Source: Pseudomonas marginalis (lineage in GTDB: Bacteria > Pseudomonadota > Gammaproteobacteria > Pseudomonadales > Pseudomonadaceae). Taken from it: a stretch of DNA of 63,024 nucleotides. Shown piece after piece: positions 61,562 to 63,024 of the stretch. The notes beneath the pieces were generated by a model that did no database searches, was not told the DNA's origin, and saw only the letters and a list, made by a program, of their open reading frames with translations. Position 1 is the stretch's first letter, and each line of letters opens with the position of its first letter. The translations under genes were made by a program, and so were the position numbers. The stretch is from assembly GCF_001645105.1 (NCBI RefSeq), contig NZ_LKEG01000032.1:45557-108580 (forward strand). The letters run 5' to 3'.

Positions 61562-61976
61562 AATGCGACCCTGATCTGAAAAACAGGCTGTTTAAGCCGA
61601 GTGATGGGAATGCTAACGCCATTTACGCTCTAGAGCCATCCAGACCTAAAGCATGGTGGGTTGTTCACCAGAGGATGTAGTCCCAGATCGTCTCTCCCAT
61701 GTACGACCTCCACCAGCACTTACGCAGAAAGGTTGGAATCGCGAAAAGTGCCGCCCCGCACCCTCCCCAGATTACCCACATACGCCGAGTAGCATTCCTC
61801 AGCTTGAATACAGTTCTCGCATGACTATCCGGCCCTGAATCAGCCCTAAAGAGATTGGTACATCCTGTTAGGAAACATCGTAATGAATGGCACTATGAAA
61901 TACGTCAAAAATGGATCTTTTATCGAACCATTTATCAACTATTGTAAGGGCACGCACCAGGCAGCAATAAGAAATT
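61562..61976. other. intergenic stretch upstream of KaiC-like operon
   Basis: No gene supported. Sequence becomes A+T-rich after 61880, consistent with promoters or a boundary to acquired DNA. Confidence 0.45.
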
Positions 61977-62285
61977 TTGATTCAGTCAAAGCATTTAAAA
62001 CACTCTTCACTGAGAATTAATATTAATTATAAAAACCATTCCATTGGTATTGGGGCATGCGCTATTTTAGTGCTATCAGTCCTGCGCTTTTCCACCATCC
62101 AACCTCCAGCCCGAGAAGACTTTGTAAAATGTCCTTCTCTTCGACAGAAATGGCTGACGACATGCGACTTGCGTAGCAACCTCGTAGAACTTAATGATAT
62201 AAGTTGCAAGCATTTACACGAATGGCAGGCTGCCAACAAATCACCTGTTCTTAATAGTTTAATGAATAAAAATTTAGGTAAATAA
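61977..62285 (+). CDS. possible small membrane-anchored protein
   Basis: A 102-aa frame starting at TTG 61977, with one hydrophobic segment (IGIGACAILVLSVL) and three Cys in the following part (KCPSLRQKWLTTCDLRS..., ISCKHLHEW), as in small exported proteins. A+T-rich, with no good ribosome binding site. No family was recognised. Confidence 0.35.
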   Translation: MIQSKHLKHSSLRININYKNHSIGIGACAILVLSVLRFSTIQPPAREDFVKCPSLRQKWLTTCDLRSNLVELNDISCKHLHEWQAANKSPVLNSLMNKNLGK

Positions 62286-62393
62286 CTAACCGGATATCCG
62301 TCCGATCATCACGTCTTACGCTCAATAGAACCCGCTGGAGCAGAAATCCTAGTAGAATTCATGGAGCTCATTACCGCCCCGTTGAGATATTCT

Positions 62394-62729
62394 ATGAATT
62401 CTGATTTAACTGAAGAAGAAATGCGTCTTGCCCTATTTGGTACGCCTCTGCCCGAAGACCAGGTGTCTGCGCCTCAAGTACAGGAGCCTGAGCCAGAGGT
62501 GGTAGCTACAAAGCCAGCAGAAGCTCCCCAAGTGAAGAAGAAAGTGGCGAAAGCATTTACGCCCAGGCTGAGGGTCACGTTACGTGTTGGAAACGAGTTT
62601 GAGGGGAAAATGATCGAGTTGATTCACGAGGCTGATACGTTGAGCTCGTTGCTTGCTGAGCAAGAGGCTATGAAGGCAGCAAAGAAGAAGTACAAATACG
62701 TGGAAGTGTTATCGGTTAAATCGATGTAG
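62394..62729 (+). CDS. hypothetical protein, 111 aa
   Basis: A soluble protein. Acidic N-terminus (MNSDLTEEEMRLALFG), a Pro/Glu-rich linker (EPEPEVVATKPAEAP), then a basic segment and a helical end (AMKAAKKKYKYVEV). The linker composition suggests two small domains. ATG 62394 is the likely start within a longer frame. No family name is known to me. Confidence 0.55.
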   Translation: MNSDLTEEEMRLALFGTPLPEDQVSAPQVQEPEPEVVATKPAEAPQVKKKVAKAFTPRLRVTLRVGNEFEGKMIELIHEADTLSSLLAEQEAMKAAKKKYKYVEVLSVKSM

Positions 62730-62826
62730 AAAACGCAGCTGGGCCGATGAGTTAAAACGTCGTGCGCCTAGGGAGGTCTCTTATCTCTCACGAGCAAGCC
62801 CCTCTTCACTCTGCTCTCTACCTGAA

Positions 62827-63024
62827 TCAACTCGCCGGCGTTGTCGACAAACAGCCCGTCACTTGGGGGTAAGTCTGGCAAACCAGCATAATTTTGTTTT
62901 TGGGTTCAAAGCCATGATTAATCATGCAACGCTGCACTTCAGCAGTGCGCCCGATGCTGGCGACGTCCAGATTCGACCCAAGTGGTTTCGCATAGCCGCA
63001 CGCATACATCACTGGTAGGGCTTC
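62827..63024 (-). CDS. partial small Cys-containing protein, cut by the window end
   Basis: The minus-strand frame is open to the right edge, so the N-terminus probably lies outside the window. The visible part (LGSNLDVASIGRTAEVQRCM, INHGFEPKN, then two further Cys) resembles small exported Pseudomonas proteins with a CMxxxGF-like motif; I cannot name the family. Confidence 0.4.
   Translation of the reverse strand, partial: EALPVMYACGYAKPLGSNLDVASIGRTAEVQRCMINHGFEPKNKIMLVCQTYPQVTGCLSTTPAS

Overview
The window looks like a chromosomal segment of a Pseudomonas from the fluorescens/putida side of the genus. The grounds are an OprD-family porin, an MvaT/MvaU-type H-NS protein, DUF1206 and DUF3429 membrane proteins, many LysR regulators, and A-rich leaders of the kind bound by Hfq/Crc. 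No rRNA, tRNA, CRISPR array or intact transposon was seen.

Layout. (1) About 0.2-17.6 kb is an accessory, island-like region with many orphan genes. It holds a DUF262-like DGQQR protein, a decayed OLD-nuclease/UvrD-helicase (Gabija-like) pseudogene, an AbiC-like abortive-infection candidate, a putative graspetide (omega-ester RiPP) operon, a KAP-family NTPase, a pentapeptide-repeat fragment, an XRE regulator, a metallophosphoesterase and a histidine phosphatase fused to an extra C-terminal domain. Four copies of one roughly 100-bp element lie here and nowhere else in the window. Their short hairpins keep pairing through compensatory changes. (2) About 17.9-21.2 kb holds a secreted esterase flanked by two near-identical NTF2-like genes, next to a LysR regulator. 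(3) About 21.3-58.9 kb is a large catabolic cluster, mostly on the minus strand. It has two ABC importers (branched-chain amino acid type with a LivM-LivG fusion, and ribose type), a GntP permease, an aromatic-acid MFS transporter and an OprD porin. Its enzymes are five SDRs, a quinone oxidoreductase, a GMC oxidoreductase, an aldehyde dehydrogenase, two CaiB-type CoA-transferases, hydratases, a CitE-type lyase, a metallo-beta-lactamase-fold lactonase candidate, an Old Yellow Enzyme, a nitroreductase and an acyl-CoA ligase. LysR, HxlR and AraC regulators are interspersed. (4) About 59.1-63.0 kb holds an MvaT/MvaU-like protein, a two-gene KaiC-like/receiver operon and small orphan genes.

The strongest candidate for an undescribed system is the minus-strand operon at 5.55-7.77 kb. 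It consists of a precursor with four tandem T-K-T-x4-E-x-D-D cores, a microviridin-type ATP-grasp ligase starting 14 nt downstream, and an overlapping membrane protein gene.

In the catabolic cluster, an alcohol/aldehyde oxidation pair (GMC plus ALDH), CoA transfer, hydration and a CitE-type lyase suggest an itaconate/mesaconate-like endgame giving small CoA esters and a keto acid. The substrate cannot be read from sequence. Two regulatory layers are visible. A 45-55 bp box occurs at the LysR gene and upstream of two enzyme genes. An AAnAAnAA motif sits 9-32 nt upstream of ten start codons, which suggests Crc/Hfq catabolite repression.
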